The notes below the pieces were generated by a model. That model was not told the DNA's origin and did no database searches. It saw nothing but the letters and a program-made list of their open reading frames with translations. Positions 7,629 to 16,369 of a stretch of 64,000 nucleotides of DNA are shown one piece after another. The number at the start of each line of letters is the position of its first letter. Positions within the stretch are counted from its first letter, which is position 1. Made by a program: the position numbers and the translations under genes. Source of the DNA: Sphingomonas yunnanensis (GTDB lineage: Bacteria; Pseudomonadota; Alphaproteobacteria; Sphingomonadales; Sphingomonadaceae); the NCBI RefSeq assembly GCF_019898765.1, contig NZ_JAIOKB010000008.1, positions 1-64,000 on the forward strand. Direction: 5' to 3'.

Positions 7629-8522
7629 ATGAGAAAGATCGTCATCCTCCGCGTCGCCGTGACGCTGGTCGTGGTCGCCGCCGCCTGTCTCGCGGCGCAG
7701 CGGCTGTGGATCCACTACGAGGAGGAGCCCTGGACCCGAGACGGCCGCGTGCGCGCCGACGTGGTCCAGGTCGCCCCCGACGTGTCGGGCCTCGTCACCC
7801 GGGTATTCGTGCGCGACAACCAGCCCGTCGCGGCGGGAACGCCGCTGTTCGAGGTCGACCGACCGCGCTATCGGCTCGCGGTGGCGCAGGCGCACGCGGC
7901 GATCACCGCGCAGCAGGTCCAGCTCGCCCAGGCGCGGCGTGAGGCGCGGCGCGACCGCGAACTCGGCGACCTGGTCGCGGGGGAGGTACGCGAGCAGAGC
8001 CTCGCCAAGGTCGCGCAGCTCGAGGCGACGCTGGCGCAGGCACGCGTCGCGCTCGACACCGCCGAGCTCAACCTCGCGCGGACGTTGGTGCGCGCAGGCG
8101 TGGCGGGCACGGTGACCAACCTCGACCTGCGCCCCGGCGACTATGCCACCGCGGGGCATCCGGCCTTCGCGATCATCGATCGCGCCTCGCTCCACGTGAT
8201 CGGCTATTTCGAGGAGACCAAGCTGCCGCGGATCCACGTCGGCGATGCGGTGCGGGTGCGGCTGATGGGCGACGACGGCGCGCTCGCCGGCCATGTCCAG
8301 AGCATCGCCGGCGGCATCGAGGATCGTGACCGCAGCGCGGGCGCCAACATGCTCGCCAACGTCAACCCGACCTTCAGCTGGGTGCGGCTGGCGCAGCGCA
8401 TCCCGGTGCGGGTCACGATCGACCGGCTGCCCGCGGGCACGTCGCTCGTGGTCGGGCGCACCGCCACGGTCGAGGTGGTGCCTCCCGCCCCCGCCCCCGC
8501 CGCGCGGGAGCATCGCGCGTGA
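7629..8522 (+). CDS. HlyD-family periplasmic adaptor of the FUSC efflux system
   Basis: 297 aa. One N-terminal transmembrane anchor (about 5-23) is followed by the biotinyl-lipoyl-like half motif (VAPDVSGLVTRVFVRDNQ, from about residue 43), a short coiled-coil hairpin (about 75-140), a second lipoyl half (TLVRAGVAGTVTNLDL) and a beta-barrel domain (GDAVRVRLMGDDG). This is the AaeA/EmrA-type adaptor plan, linking the pump to an outer-membrane channel. ATG at 7629 has AGGAAT just upstream. Its stop overlaps the next start by 4 nt (GTGA). Length is normal for the family. Confidence 0.9.
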   Translation: MRKIVILRVAVTLVVVAAACLAAQRLWIHYEEEPWTRDGRVRADVVQVAPDVSGLVTRVFVRDNQPVAAGTPLFEVDRPRYRLAVAQAHAAITAQQVQLAQARREARRDRELGDLVAGEVREQSLAKVAQLEATLAQARVALDTAELNLARTLVRAGVAGTVTNLDLRPGDYATAGHPAFAIIDRASLHVIGYFEETKLPRIHVGDAVRVRLMGDDGALAGHVQSIAGGIEDRDRSAGANMLANVNPTFSWVRLAQRIPVRVTIDRLPAGTSLVVGRTATVEVVPPAPAPAAREHRA

Positions 8523-9940
8523 GCGCGCGTCCCCTTGCCCCCGCGCTGCTCGCCGCGCTGCTCGCCGGCTGCGCCGCCGCGGGCCCCGACTATCACCGGC
8601 CCGCCGTCGCGGTGATCGAGCGACCGAGCGCGACCGGCGCCTTCATCTCCGGTGACGCGCCCGCCTATGCGCCGGCGCCGCTTCCCGATCATTGGTGGCG
8701 GCTGTACCAGGATCCTCTGCTCGACCGGCTCGTCACCGCCGCGATCGCGCATAACACCGACCTGCGCGTCGCCGACGCCAATATCGCGCGCGCCCGCGCC
8801 GCGCTCAACCTCGCCGAGACCGACCGCACCCCGCAGACGCAGGTCGAGGTCGCCCCCGGCTATGCGCAGCGCTCGGCCGAGGAGGAGCTGTTGCCCGGCG
8901 CGGCGCTCCCCTCCGCCCCGGTCTATTCGGGCCGGGTCGGCGTCTCCTACCAGCTCGACCTCGCCGGGCAGGTGCGCCGCGCGGTCGAGGCGTCGACCGC
9001 CGACGTGGCCGCGACGCGCGCTGCCTATGACGCGGTGAAGGTCACCGTGGTGGCGGACACGACCCGCGCCTATGTCGACACCTGCGCCGCTGGGCGCGAG
9101 GTCGGCGTGGCGCAGCGAGCGCTCGCGCTGCAGCAGCGCACCACGGCGCTGACACAGCGCTTGGTGCGTGCCGGGCGCGGCATCTCGCTCGATGCGACGC
9201 GGTCGCGCGCGCAGGAGGAGCAGGTCCGCGCCACGCTGCCGACTCTGCTCGCGGCGCGGCAGGTGGCGCTGTTCCGGCTGGCGACGCTCACCGGCCGCCC
9301 CCCCGCCGAGTTCGACCGCGACGTCGCCGCCTGCGCGCTCGAGCCCCGGCTCGACCGGCCGATCCCGATCGGTGACGGTGCCGCGCTGCTGCGCCGCCGC
9401 CCCGACGTGCGCCGCGCCGAACTGCTGCTCCACGCCGCGACCGCGCGGATCGGCGTGGCCGAGGCGGCGCTCTACCCGCGCGTGACGCTCGGCGCCTCCG
9501 CCGGTTCGGTCGGGCTGCTGCGCGACGCCCTCGCGAGCGACACCTACAAATTCTCGCTCGGTCCGCTGATCAGCTGGGAATTCCCCAACCGCGGCCGCGT
9601 GCGCGCGCGGATCGCGGGCGCGCAGGCCGAGACCGATGCCGCGATGGCCAGCTTCGACGGCGTCGTCCTCGGCGCGCTGCGCGAGACCGAGACTGCGCTG
9701 ACCGTCTATGCGCGCGACCTCGACCGCCGCGCCGCGCTGGCGCAGGCGCGTGCGCAGGCGGCGCGGGCGGCGAGCGACTCGGAGCGGCTGTTCACCGCGG
9801 GGCGGACGGGCTTCCTGCCGGTGCTCGACGCGCAGCGCACGCTGATCGGCACCGAGCAGACGCTCGCCGCGGCGGACAGCCGGCTGGCGGCGGACCAGGT
9901 CCAGCTGTTCCTCGCGCTGGGCGGCGGCTGGGAGACGTGA
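8519..9940 (+). CDS. NodT-family outer-membrane efflux lipoprotein
   Basis: 473 aa. A lipoprotein signal peptide ends in LLAGC (Cys about 18), followed by AAAGPDYHRP, a start typical of NodT/OprM-type factors. Two outer-membrane efflux repeats follow (about 60-260 and 265-465), each helical-hairpin plus strand, with characteristic stretches such as DVRRAELLLHAATARIGVAEAALYP in the second. It should trimerise into the TolC-like exit duct for the FUSC/HlyD pump. GTG start overlaps the adaptor stop. Last gene of the operon; a hairpin follows at 9952. Confidence 0.9.
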   Translation: MSARPLAPALLAALLAGCAAAGPDYHRPAVAVIERPSATGAFISGDAPAYAPAPLPDHWWRLYQDPLLDRLVTAAIAHNTDLRVADANIARARAALNLAETDRTPQTQVEVAPGYAQRSAEEELLPGAALPSAPVYSGRVGVSYQLDLAGQVRRAVEASTADVAATRAAYDAVKVTVVADTTRAYVDTCAAGREVGVAQRALALQQRTTALTQRLVRAGRGISLDATRSRAQEEQVRATLPTLLAARQVALFRLATLTGRPPAEFDRDVAACALEPRLDRPIPIGDGAALLRRRPDVRRAELLLHAATARIGVAEAALYPRVTLGASAGSVGLLRDALASDTYKFSLGPLISWEFPNRGRVRARIAGAQAETDAAMASFDGVVLGALRETETALTVYARDLDRRAALAQARAQAARAASDSERLFTAGRTGFLPVLDAQRTLIGTEQTLAAADSRLAADQVQLFLALGGGWET

Positions 9941-9951
9941 GTAGGCTAGAT

Positions 9952-9971
9952 CCTCCCCGCTCGCGGGGAGG
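9952..9971 (+). terminator. Hairpin after the efflux operon
   Basis: CCTCCCCGC and GCGGGGAGG are perfect 9-bp arms separated by TC, 11 nt after the nodT-like stop. It could end transcription, but no U-tract follows and similar CCTCCCC/GGGGAGG palindromes are common intergenic repeats in this genus, so it may be a repeat element instead. Confidence 0.4.
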
Positions 9972-10077
9972 TGGCGGCCCGCGGGGTTGACGGAGGGGGT
10001 TCTGCGCGAGCGAGCCGGTTCGCTCGCGGGCACCCCCCTGCACCACCCGGCTGCGCCGGGCGGTCCCCAGCACCGAG

Positions 10078-10120
10078 TGATCATGCCCCGCATGATCAAG
10101 GATCGTCCGGGGGACGATCC
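10078..10120. repeat. Tandem pair of perfect 9-bp palindromes (REP-like)
   Basis: TGATCATGC-CCC-GCATGATCA (10078-10098) is followed after 1 nt by GGATCGTCC-GGG-GGACGATCC (10100-10120). Both have perfect 9-bp arms and 3-nt loops. They lie between the convergent efflux and VirJ-like genes, next to further GC-rich palindromes (9952-10070). The paired-palindrome layout is like REP/BIME elements. The 9941-10180 gap holds nothing else I can identify. Confidence 0.6.
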
Positions 10121-10180
10121 GACGCGATGCTCCGTGCCGGGGAGGATCTCGGCGCATGCAGCTTAGCCCCACTCCTACGT

Positions 10181-10864
10181 TCAGGGCCGGTTCGCCCGTC
10201 CGACCGCCGCGAGCACATGACGCAGCAGCCCGTCGGCATCGTGCTTGATATTGTGCCCGCCCGGCATCGCGACCTTGCGCAGGTTGGGCAGATCGAGCAG
10301 CGGACACAGGCTGTCGTCCTCTTCCGCGCCATAGATGCAGGTCAGCGGCGTCCAGGTCAGCGTGCGCGCGGTCGTCACCGCGACGCTGTCGGGCGTCCCA
10401 TGATAGGCCCAGCCGGTCGGGTCGGCGCGGTAGAAGACCGCGTCGCCCGGCAGCACGAGGATGATCCCCGCCACCCGCGCACGCAGCTCGGCCGGCAGAT
10501 GCGCCATCCCGGTCTGGACGATGTCGGCGCCGTAGGACTGGCCCATCACTACCAGCCGGCGCGCACCGGTGCGCGCCAGCGCGGTGCGCACCGCGCCGGC
10601 GACGAAGGCGTCGACCTCTTCACGGGTGCGGCGTCGGCGGAAATAGACCGGCGAGGAGATGCCCACCACGCCGATATGATGCTCGGTCAGCCCGCGCGAG
10701 GTCGAGGCGCCGAGCAGGAAGCGCAGCCCCATGTCGCCCGAGACGTTGATCACCGCGACGTCGCGCACCGGCGGGCGCGCCGGGTAGACGTGCACCGCGT
10801 CGCGGTCGAAATAGCCCGCCGCGGCCACCGCCGCGCAGACGAAGGCCGAGCTGACCAGGCTCAC
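10181..10864 (-). CDS. VirJ/AcvB-domain alpha/beta hydrolase
   Basis: 227 aa. An N-terminal hydrophobic stretch (about 1-18) suggests export or anchoring. The alpha/beta-hydrolase nucleophile elbow GQSYGAD is at 108-114 (Ser110), with a candidate acid in YGAEEDDS and a His in PGGHNIKHD. The opening strand VAVINVSGDMGL and the region around SPVYFRRRRT match the virulence-associated VirJ/AcvB domain. AcvB-type proteins are reported to hydrolyse lysyl-phosphatidylglycerol in the periplasm of rhizobia and agrobacteria. GTG at 10864 is the best start I can find, and the true N-terminus may be slightly longer. It lies 56 nt after the molybdenum hydroxylase genes and may be the last gene of that operon. 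Confidence 0.8.
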   Translation of the reverse strand: MSLVSSAFVCAAVAAAGYFDRDAVHVYPARPPVRDVAVINVSGDMGLRFLLGASTSRGLTEHHIGVVGISSPVYFRRRRTREEVDAFVAGAVRTALARTGARRLVVMGQSYGADIVQTGMAHLPAELRARVAGIILVLPGDAVFYRADPTGWAYHGTPDSVAVTTARTLTWTPLTCIYGAEEDDSLCPLLDLPNLRKVAMPGGHNIKHDADGLLRHVLAAVGRANRP

Positions 10865-10920
10865 CCGCAGCCCGCGCCAGAAGGCCGAGCGCGGCCCCGC
10901 GCGCCTTCCCCCCCGCCGCG

Positions 10921-13260
10921 CTATAGCAGTTTGTCCAGCGTGATCGGCAGGTCGCGCACGCGCCGGCCGGTGGCGTTGTAGATCGCGTTGGCCACCGCCG
11001 CGCCGACCCCGGTGATGCCGATCTCGCCGACGCCGTGCGCGCCCATCGGCGTGTGCGGGTCAGGGATGTCAGTCCAGATCACGTCGATCTCGGGCACGTC
11101 GAGGTGCACGGGCAGGTGATATTCGGCGAGGCTGGGATTCATGATCCGGCCGTTGCGCTCGTCGAACTGTGTCTCCTCCATCAGCGCGAGGCCCAGCCCC
11201 ATGATGATGCCGCCGCGGAACTGGCTCGCCGCGGTCTTGGCGTTCAGGATGCGCCCGCAGTCGAACGCGCCGAGGAAGCGGCTGACCCGCGTCTCGCCCG
11301 TCACCGCGTTGACCTTCACCTCGCAGAACAGGGCGCTGTGCGAGTGCATCGACCAGTGCATCAGCTCGAGCGGCGGCGTGCCGGCCTTGGTGACGCTCAC
11401 CTCGTCCCGCTGCGCGCGCGCCAGGATCGAGGCGTAGCTCTCGCGCCGCGCGGCGTCGTCGAGCTTGGCCAGCCCGCCGTCCTCGCTGCCGACGTCGCCC
11501 GCCGCGAGGCCCGCGAGCGGCGAGTCGTTGCCTGCCAGCGTCAGCAGCTCGGCCACCAGCGCGTTGTGCGCCGCGATCACCGCCGCGCCGATCGCGGCGG
11601 TCTGCTGCGACCCGCCCGCCATGATCGCGCCGGGGATGGCGGAGTCGCCGTAGGCGACCTCGACGCGGTCGAGCGACAGGCCGAGCCGCTCGGCGGCGAC
11701 GATCGCGGTGGTGGTGGAGGTGCCCATCCCCATCTCCGCCGCCGCGACCTCGACCAGCGCGCGGACGCCGTCGCCGTCGCGGCGAAGCGTGATCCGCGCC
11801 TCGGCGCCGGGCATGCGATAATAGGGATAGGTGCCGGTGGCGCAGCCGGTGCCGACCAGCCACTCGCCGTCGCGGCGCGCGCCCGGCGCCCCGCGGTCCG
11901 ACCAGCCGAAGCGCGCCGCGCCGTCGCGCCACGCCTGGTCGATGTGGCGCGACGAGAAGGGCAGACCGGTGGTGGGATCCTTGTCGGGCTCGTTGCGCAG
12001 CCGCAGCTCGACCGGGTCGATCGCCAGCGCCACCGCGAGCTCGTCGATCGCCGACTCGAGCGCGAAAGTGCCGACCGCCTCGCCCGGCGCGCGCATGAAG
12101 GTGTTGGCGAGCATGTTCATCTGCGTCACCTCCACCTGCAGCCGGATATTGGGGCAGGCGTAACCCGCGCGCGTGCCGAGGATGAACGGCTCGGGCATGT
12201 TGTTGTGCGGCGTCATCACGGAGAGGCCGGTGTGGATCAGCGCCTCGAATCGGCCGTCCGCGCTGGCGCCGATCGCGACTCGCTGCTCGGTCAGCGTCCG
12301 CCCGCCGACGACGCGGTACACGCCCTCGCGCGACAGCGCGATCCGCACCGGGCGCCCCGCCATCTTCGCCGCGGCGGCGCCGATCACCTGATGGTCCCAC
12401 AGCCCCTTGCTGCCGAACCCGCCGCCGACGTAGGGCGAGGTCAGCCGCACCTGCTCGGGCTTCAGGTCGAACACCTCGCCGATCGTCTGCGCCTGCTGGG
12501 TCACCATCTGGCTGGCGTCGTGGATCACCAGCTCGTCGCCGACCCAGGCGATCGTCGCGGCGTGCGGCTCGATCGGGTTATGGTTGTGCCGCGGCGTGCG
12601 ATACACCGCGTCGACCGTGACCGCGGCCCGCGCCAGCGCGCCCTCGGCGTCGCCGATCTCGTTGAGCAACGGCTGGCCCATGAACAGGCCCTGCGTGATG
12701 CCGTTCGCCTTGGCGCCCTCGAGCGAGGTGGTCGATGGCTCGGCTGCGTACGTGACCTCGACCAGCGCGGCGGCATGGTCGGCCTGCTCCTGCGTCTCGG
12801 CCAGCACCGCGACGATCGGCTGGCCGTTCCAGTGAACGCGATCGTCCTGGAAGATCGTCAGGTCGGCGGGGCCGACACCGTGCGGCGAGGAGCCGAACGC
12901 GGGCGGCTTGTTCATCTGCGGCGCGTTCAAATGCGACATCACCAGCACCACGCCGGGGGCCGCCTCGGCCGCGGCGGCGTCGATCGCCGTGATTCGCCCG
13001 CGCGGGATGGTGGCGTAGACCAACGCGCAATAGGCCATGTCGTCGAAGCGGAACTCCGCCGCGAACGGCGCCGCACCCTTCACCTTGAGCGGTCCGTCGA
13101 GCCGCGACACCGACGTGCCGATCAGCCCGTGCTTGTGCTGGATCAGCGGGTCGGGGACGCCGCCGGGGATCCAGCTGTCGGGCGCGAGCGGGACCAGCTT
13201 GGTCATCGCGCCCTGCACCAGACCCTGGGCGGCCTGCTTGACCGTGTCGACGATGCTCAT
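10921..13260 (-). CDS. Molybdopterin-binding subunit of a xanthine dehydrogenase-family hydroxylase (PaoC-like)
   Basis: 779 aa. After a short N-terminal extension, the aldehyde oxidase/xanthine dehydrogenase a/b hammerhead begins near residue 50 (RLDGPLKVKG). The Mo-cofactor domains follow, with YVGGGFGSKG (about 275-285) and RAPGEAVGTFALES contacting the cofactor and GVGEIGITG near the C-terminus holding the catalytic Glu. It would hydroxylate aldehydes or N-heterocycles with water, passing electrons to the 2Fe-2S and FAD subunits. The start overlaps the FAD-subunit stop by 4 nt (ATGA). Order small-medium-large is as in paoABC and cox operons. No signal peptide is seen, unlike E. coli PaoABC, whose small subunit carries a Tat signal. 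Confidence 0.9.
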   Translation of the reverse strand: MSIVDTVKQAAQGLVQGAMTKLVPLAPDSWIPGGVPDPLIQHKHGLIGTSVSRLDGPLKVKGAAPFAAEFRFDDMAYCALVYATIPRGRITAIDAAAAEAAPGVVLVMSHLNAPQMNKPPAFGSSPHGVGPADLTIFQDDRVHWNGQPIVAVLAETQEQADHAAALVEVTYAAEPSTTSLEGAKANGITQGLFMGQPLLNEIGDAEGALARAAVTVDAVYRTPRHNHNPIEPHAATIAWVGDELVIHDASQMVTQQAQTIGEVFDLKPEQVRLTSPYVGGGFGSKGLWDHQVIGAAAAKMAGRPVRIALSREGVYRVVGGRTLTEQRVAIGASADGRFEALIHTGLSVMTPHNNMPEPFILGTRAGYACPNIRLQVEVTQMNMLANTFMRAPGEAVGTFALESAIDELAVALAIDPVELRLRNEPDKDPTTGLPFSSRHIDQAWRDGAARFGWSDRGAPGARRDGEWLVGTGCATGTYPYYRMPGAEARITLRRDGDGVRALVEVAAAEMGMGTSTTTAIVAAERLGLSLDRVEVAYGDSAIPGAIMAGGSQQTAAIGAAVIAAHNALVAELLTLAGNDSPLAGLAAGDVGSEDGGLAKLDDAARRESYASILARAQRDEVSVTKAGTPPLELMHWSMHSHSALFCEVKVNAVTGETRVSRFLGAFDCGRILNAKTAASQFRGGIIMGLGLALMEETQFDERNGRIMNPSLAEYHLPVHLDVPEIDVIWTDIPDPHTPMGAHGVGEIGITGVGAAVANAIYNATGRRVRDLPITLDKLL

Positions 13261-14246
13261 GCCGCCTCTCCCTTGACCAGCTCGCCCAGCACCGCGGCGA
13301 GGGTCCGCCCCGCCAGCGCCGGCTTGAACGCATTGTGCCGCAGCGGCGCGGCGTCGGCGAACTCCAGCGCCGCGGCGGCGTGGAACGCCTCCGCCGTGGC
13401 CGGGCCACCGCGCAACGCAGCCTCGGCCTTGAGCGCGCGCCACGGCTTGTGCGCCACCCCGCCGAACGCGACGCGCACGTCGCCGACGCGCTCGCCGTCG
13501 AGCTCGATCGCCGCCGCGACGGAGATCAGCGCGAAGGCGTAGCTCGCCCGGTCGCGCACCTTGCGATAGGTCGAGCGCGCCGCCAGCGGCAGCGCGGGCA
13601 GCTCGATCGCCGTGATCAGCTCGCCCGGCGCCAGCACCGTGTCGCGGTCGGGCGAGTCGCCCGGCAGGCGATGGAGATCGGCGATCGGCACCGTGCGCTC
13701 GCCGCCGGCGCCGGCGACATGGACCTGCGCGTCGAGCGCGACCAGCGCGACGCACATGTCGCTGGGATGGGTCGCGACGCACGCCTCGGACGCGCCGAGC
13801 ACCGCATGGATGCGGTTGAAGCCGTCACGCGCGTCGCAGCCTTCGCCGGGCGAGCGCTTGTTGCAGCGCGATCCGTCGGTGTCGTAGAAATACGTGCAGC
13901 GCGTGCGCTGGAGCAAATTGCCGCCGACCGTCGCCATGTTGCGGATCTGCGCCGAGGCGCCGGCCAGGATCGCGCGCGACAGCATCGGGTAGCGCTCGCG
14001 CACCGCGCGATGCTCCGCCAGCGCGGTGTTGCGCGCGGCCGCGCCGATCCGCAGCCCCCCGCCGCCGGTCTCCGCGATCGCGGCGGAGAGGCCGGTGACG
14101 TCGACCAGCGCCTCGGGCCGGGCCACCGTCTCGCGCATCAGGTCGACGAGGTTGGTGCCGCCGCCGAGATAGGCGGTGGCGCTCGCCGCGCCGAGCCGCA
14201 GCGCCTCGCCGGCGTCGCCCGCGCGGGCATAGGTGAAGGGCGTCAT
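13257..14246 (-). CDS. FAD-binding subunit of the molybdenum hydroxylase, with a cysteine-rich insert (PaoB-like)
   Basis: 329 aa. The FAD-binding motif AYLGGGTNLVDLM (about 25-37) and TVGGNLLQRT (about 107-116) are those of the CoxM/PaoB family. Directly after the second motif is an insert with four cysteines, at about 117, 128, 137 and 156. Such an insert carries a [4Fe-4S] cluster in PaoB and in 4-hydroxybenzoyl-CoA reductase, so an extra cluster is likely here. It passes electrons from the 2Fe-2S subunit to an acceptor. Its start overlaps the small-subunit stop by 4 nt, so all three subunits are coupled. Confidence 0.9.
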   Translation of the reverse strand: MTPFTYARAGDAGEALRLGAASATAYLGGGTNLVDLMRETVARPEALVDVTGLSAAIAETGGGGLRIGAAARNTALAEHRAVRERYPMLSRAILAGASAQIRNMATVGGNLLQRTRCTYFYDTDGSRCNKRSPGEGCDARDGFNRIHAVLGASEACVATHPSDMCVALVALDAQVHVAGAGGERTVPIADLHRLPGDSPDRDTVLAPGELITAIELPALPLAARSTYRKVRDRASYAFALISVAAAIELDGERVGDVRVAFGGVAHKPWRALKAEAALRGGPATAEAFHAAAALEFADAAPLRHNAFKPALAGRTLAAVLGELVKGEAA

Positions 14247-14749
14247 GCCGCCCACTCCGCCGCGACGGTGGCGCGGATCGCGTCGACGATCCCGTTGTGC
14301 GCGCCGCAGCGGCACAGGTTGCCGCTCATCCGCTCCTGCACCTCCTCGCGCGTCAGCGCGACCGCGGCGGTGAGGTCGGCGCTGACGTGGCTCGGCACGC
14401 CGCGGCCCGCCTCCGCCGCCATGCCGATCGCCGAGCAGATCTGGCCGGGCGTGCAATAGCCGCATTGGAAGCCGTCATGCTCGATGAAGGCCTGTTGCAG
14501 CGGGTGGAGCCCATCCTCGCCCGCCAGCCCCTCGATCGTGGTGACCGAGCGACCCTCATATTGCACCGCCAGCGCGAGGCAGGAGAGGATCCGCTCGCCC
14601 TCCACCAGCACCGTGCACGCACCGCACGCGCCCTGGTTACAGCCCTTCTTGGTGCCGGTGAGTTGCAGCGTCTCGCGCAGATGGTCGAGCAGCGAGACTC
14701 GCGGGTCGGATGGCAGCGCCACCGCCTCCCCGTTGACGATGAGCGACAT
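14243..14749 (-). CDS. 2Fe-2S subunit of the molybdenum hydroxylase (PaoA-like)
   Basis: 168 aa. The N-terminal plant-ferredoxin-type 2Fe-2S domain has CNQGACGACTVL and a later Cys in ILSCLAL. The C-terminal helical 2Fe-2S domain has CGYCTPGQICSAIGM and CRCGAHNG. All eight cysteines expected for two clusters are visible. It starts directly with MSLIVNGEAV and so lacks the Tat signal of E. coli PaoA; the complex is probably cytoplasmic. First gene of the operon. ATG at 14749 has AGGGAGA upstream on the minus strand. The divergent amidotransferase gene begins about 200 nt away. Confidence 0.92.
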   Translation of the reverse strand: MSLIVNGEAVALPSDPRVSLLDHLRETLQLTGTKKGCNQGACGACTVLVEGERILSCLALAVQYEGRSVTTIEGLAGEDGLHPLQQAFIEHDGFQCGYCTPGQICSAIGMAAEAGRGVPSHVSADLTAAVALTREEVQERMSGNLCRCGAHNGIVDAIRATVAAEWAA

Positions 14750-14957
14750 AAGGGCTTCTCCCTACCTCTCCGATGCGGCGCGTGCGCCTCGGTTAACCTA
14801 TACCAAGTTTCGGAAAGTCCGCGCCGTTTTTCGCTGCGCTGCGACACTCGACCGGGCGCGACGGCGCCTCATCGTGGCGCGCCCGCCCGGCTGGGGTAAG
14901 TGGGGGCGAGAGGACGCGAATCGTTTGCCGCGTCGGTCACATTCGTGGAGGTCCCCC

Positions 14958-15653
14958 GTGCCGCTCACCGCCGTCGCGATCCGCCATGTCGCCTTCGAGG
15001 ACCTCGGCCATCTCGACGCGCCGCTGCGCGCCGCCGGCTACGCGATCCGCTACGTCGAGGCGGCCGAGGGTAGCGTCGCCGCGCTCGACCCGCTCGCGCC
15101 CGACCTGCTGATCGTGCTCGGCGGCCCGATGGGCGTCTACGAGGCGTCGAAGCACCCGTTTCTCGGCGACGAACTGGCGCTGCTGCGCGCGCGGCTGGCG
15201 GCGGAGCGGTCCACGCTCGGGCTGTGCCTCGGCGCGCAGCTGATCGCGGCGGCGCTCGGCGCGCGCGTCTACCCGGGGCCGGCCAAGGAGATCGGCTACG
15301 CGCCGGTGACGCTCACCGCGGCGGGAGCGGTCTCGCCGCTCGCCGCTCTGCCCGCGAACCAGCCGGTCCTGCACTGGCACGGCGACACCTTCGACCTTCC
15401 GGCGGGCGCTACTCTGCTCGCCTCGACCGACCTGTATCGCCAGCAGGCGTTCGCGTTCGGCCGCCACGCGCTCGCGCTGCAATTCCACCTCGAGGCGGAC
15501 AGGATCGAGCGGTGGCTCGCGGGCCACGCCGCCGAGCTGCGCGCCGCGCAGATCGCTCCCGCCGCGATCGCGCGCGACGCCGCGCGTCACGACGCCGCCC
15601 TGCGCCACGCGGCCGCGGCGGTGCTCACCCGCTGGCTGTTCGCGTCGAGCTGA
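14958..15653 (+). CDS. Class I glutamine amidotransferase-like protein
   Basis: 231 aa, single GATase1 domain. The catalytic triad is intact: Cys90 in GLCLGAQ, His177 and Glu179 in QFHLE. The oxyanion segment VLGGPMGVYE also fits the GMP-synthase-like stand-alone amidotransferases. These are often annotated from glutamine hydrolysis alone, and the acceptor partner here is unknown. GTG at 14958 has GTGGAGG 8 nt upstream; upstream ATGs in frame would add a long non-conserved stretch. It converges with the WYL regulator, 4 nt apart. Confidence 0.88.
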   Translation: MPLTAVAIRHVAFEDLGHLDAPLRAAGYAIRYVEAAEGSVAALDPLAPDLLIVLGGPMGVYEASKHPFLGDELALLRARLAAERSTLGLCLGAQLIAAALGARVYPGPAKEIGYAPVTLTAAGAVSPLAALPANQPVLHWHGDTFDLPAGATLLASTDLYRQQAFAFGRHALALQFHLEADRIERWLAGHAAELRAAQIAPAAIARDAARHDAALRHAAAAVLTRWLFASS

Positions 15654-15657
15654 GCGC

Positions 15658-16359
15658 TTACCCCGCCGCCTCGCGCCGCGCCGCCATCATCGCCAGCCAG
15701 CGCCGGCGGAGCACCGCGCGGCGCTCGGGATAGCGCTCGTCGAGGAAGGTCACGCCCGCGAGCCGGTCGGTGCGGAACATGCGGAAGTCGCCGCGCAGCT
15801 CGCACCAGGCGATCAGCATGCGCATGCCGTCCATATAGCCGACCAGGAACGGCCACACCGTCCGCTCGCTCGGCGCGCCGGCCGCATCGGCATAGCCGAT
15901 CCGCAGCTTGCGCCCCTGCAGGCTCCAGGCGCGCAACCGCGCGACGTCGACCCCGGCGTCGGCGCGCTCGCCCCACGAGGGCGGGGTGATCACCGCGGGC
16001 TCGTCGATCGCGGCGCGCAGCCGCTCCGGGATCACCGCCGCGACCTTGGCGAGCACGTCGGCCGCGGCGCTCGCCAGTCCCTCGTCGGCGTGGACCAGCA
16101 CCCATTGCGCGCCGAGCACCACCGCCTCGACCTCGTCCGAAGTGAGCATCAGCGGTGGCATGTCGAAGCCGCGCTCCAGCACATAGCCGATCCCGGCCTC
16201 GCCTCGGACCGGCACGCGCTGCGCCACCAGCGCGGCCACGTCGCGATAGACCGAGCGCCGGCTGGTCTCGAGCTCGGTCGCGATCGCGTCCGCGGTCATC
16301 GGGCCCGTCGCGCGGCGAAGCAGCTGGACGATCTCGAACAGGCGGTCGGCGCGGCGCAT
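15658..16359 (-). CDS. YafY-type WYL-domain transcriptional regulator
   Basis: 233 aa. The N-terminal helix-turn-helix (about 1-60) includes TADAIATELETSRRSVYRDV. It is followed by the WYL domain (about 135-215) with LRIGYADAAG and the GYMDGMRMLIAWCELRGDFRMF stretch typical of YafY proteins, in which the W-Y-L triad is replaced by related residues. WYL proteins sense small ligands or nucleotides and act as activators or repressors. ATG at 16359 starts the HTH domain directly. Its target is not evident; the neighbouring GST gene lies upstream on the same strand. Confidence 0.88.
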   Translation of the reverse strand: MRRADRLFEIVQLLRRATGPMTADAIATELETSRRSVYRDVAALVAQRVPVRGEAGIGYVLERGFDMPPLMLTSDEVEAVVLGAQWVLVHADEGLASAAADVLAKVAAVIPERLRAAIDEPAVITPPSWGERADAGVDVARLRAWSLQGRKLRIGYADAAGAPSERTVWPFLVGYMDGMRMLIAWCELRGDFRMFRTDRLAGVTFLDERYPERRAVLRRRWLAMMAARREAAG

Positions 16360-16369
16360 GCGGCCGAGC

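Noticed and set aside
11035..13542. 835-codon plus-strand frame opposite the molybdopterin subunit
   Set aside because: Shadow frame; no start site support, and the antisense gene matches a known family end to end.
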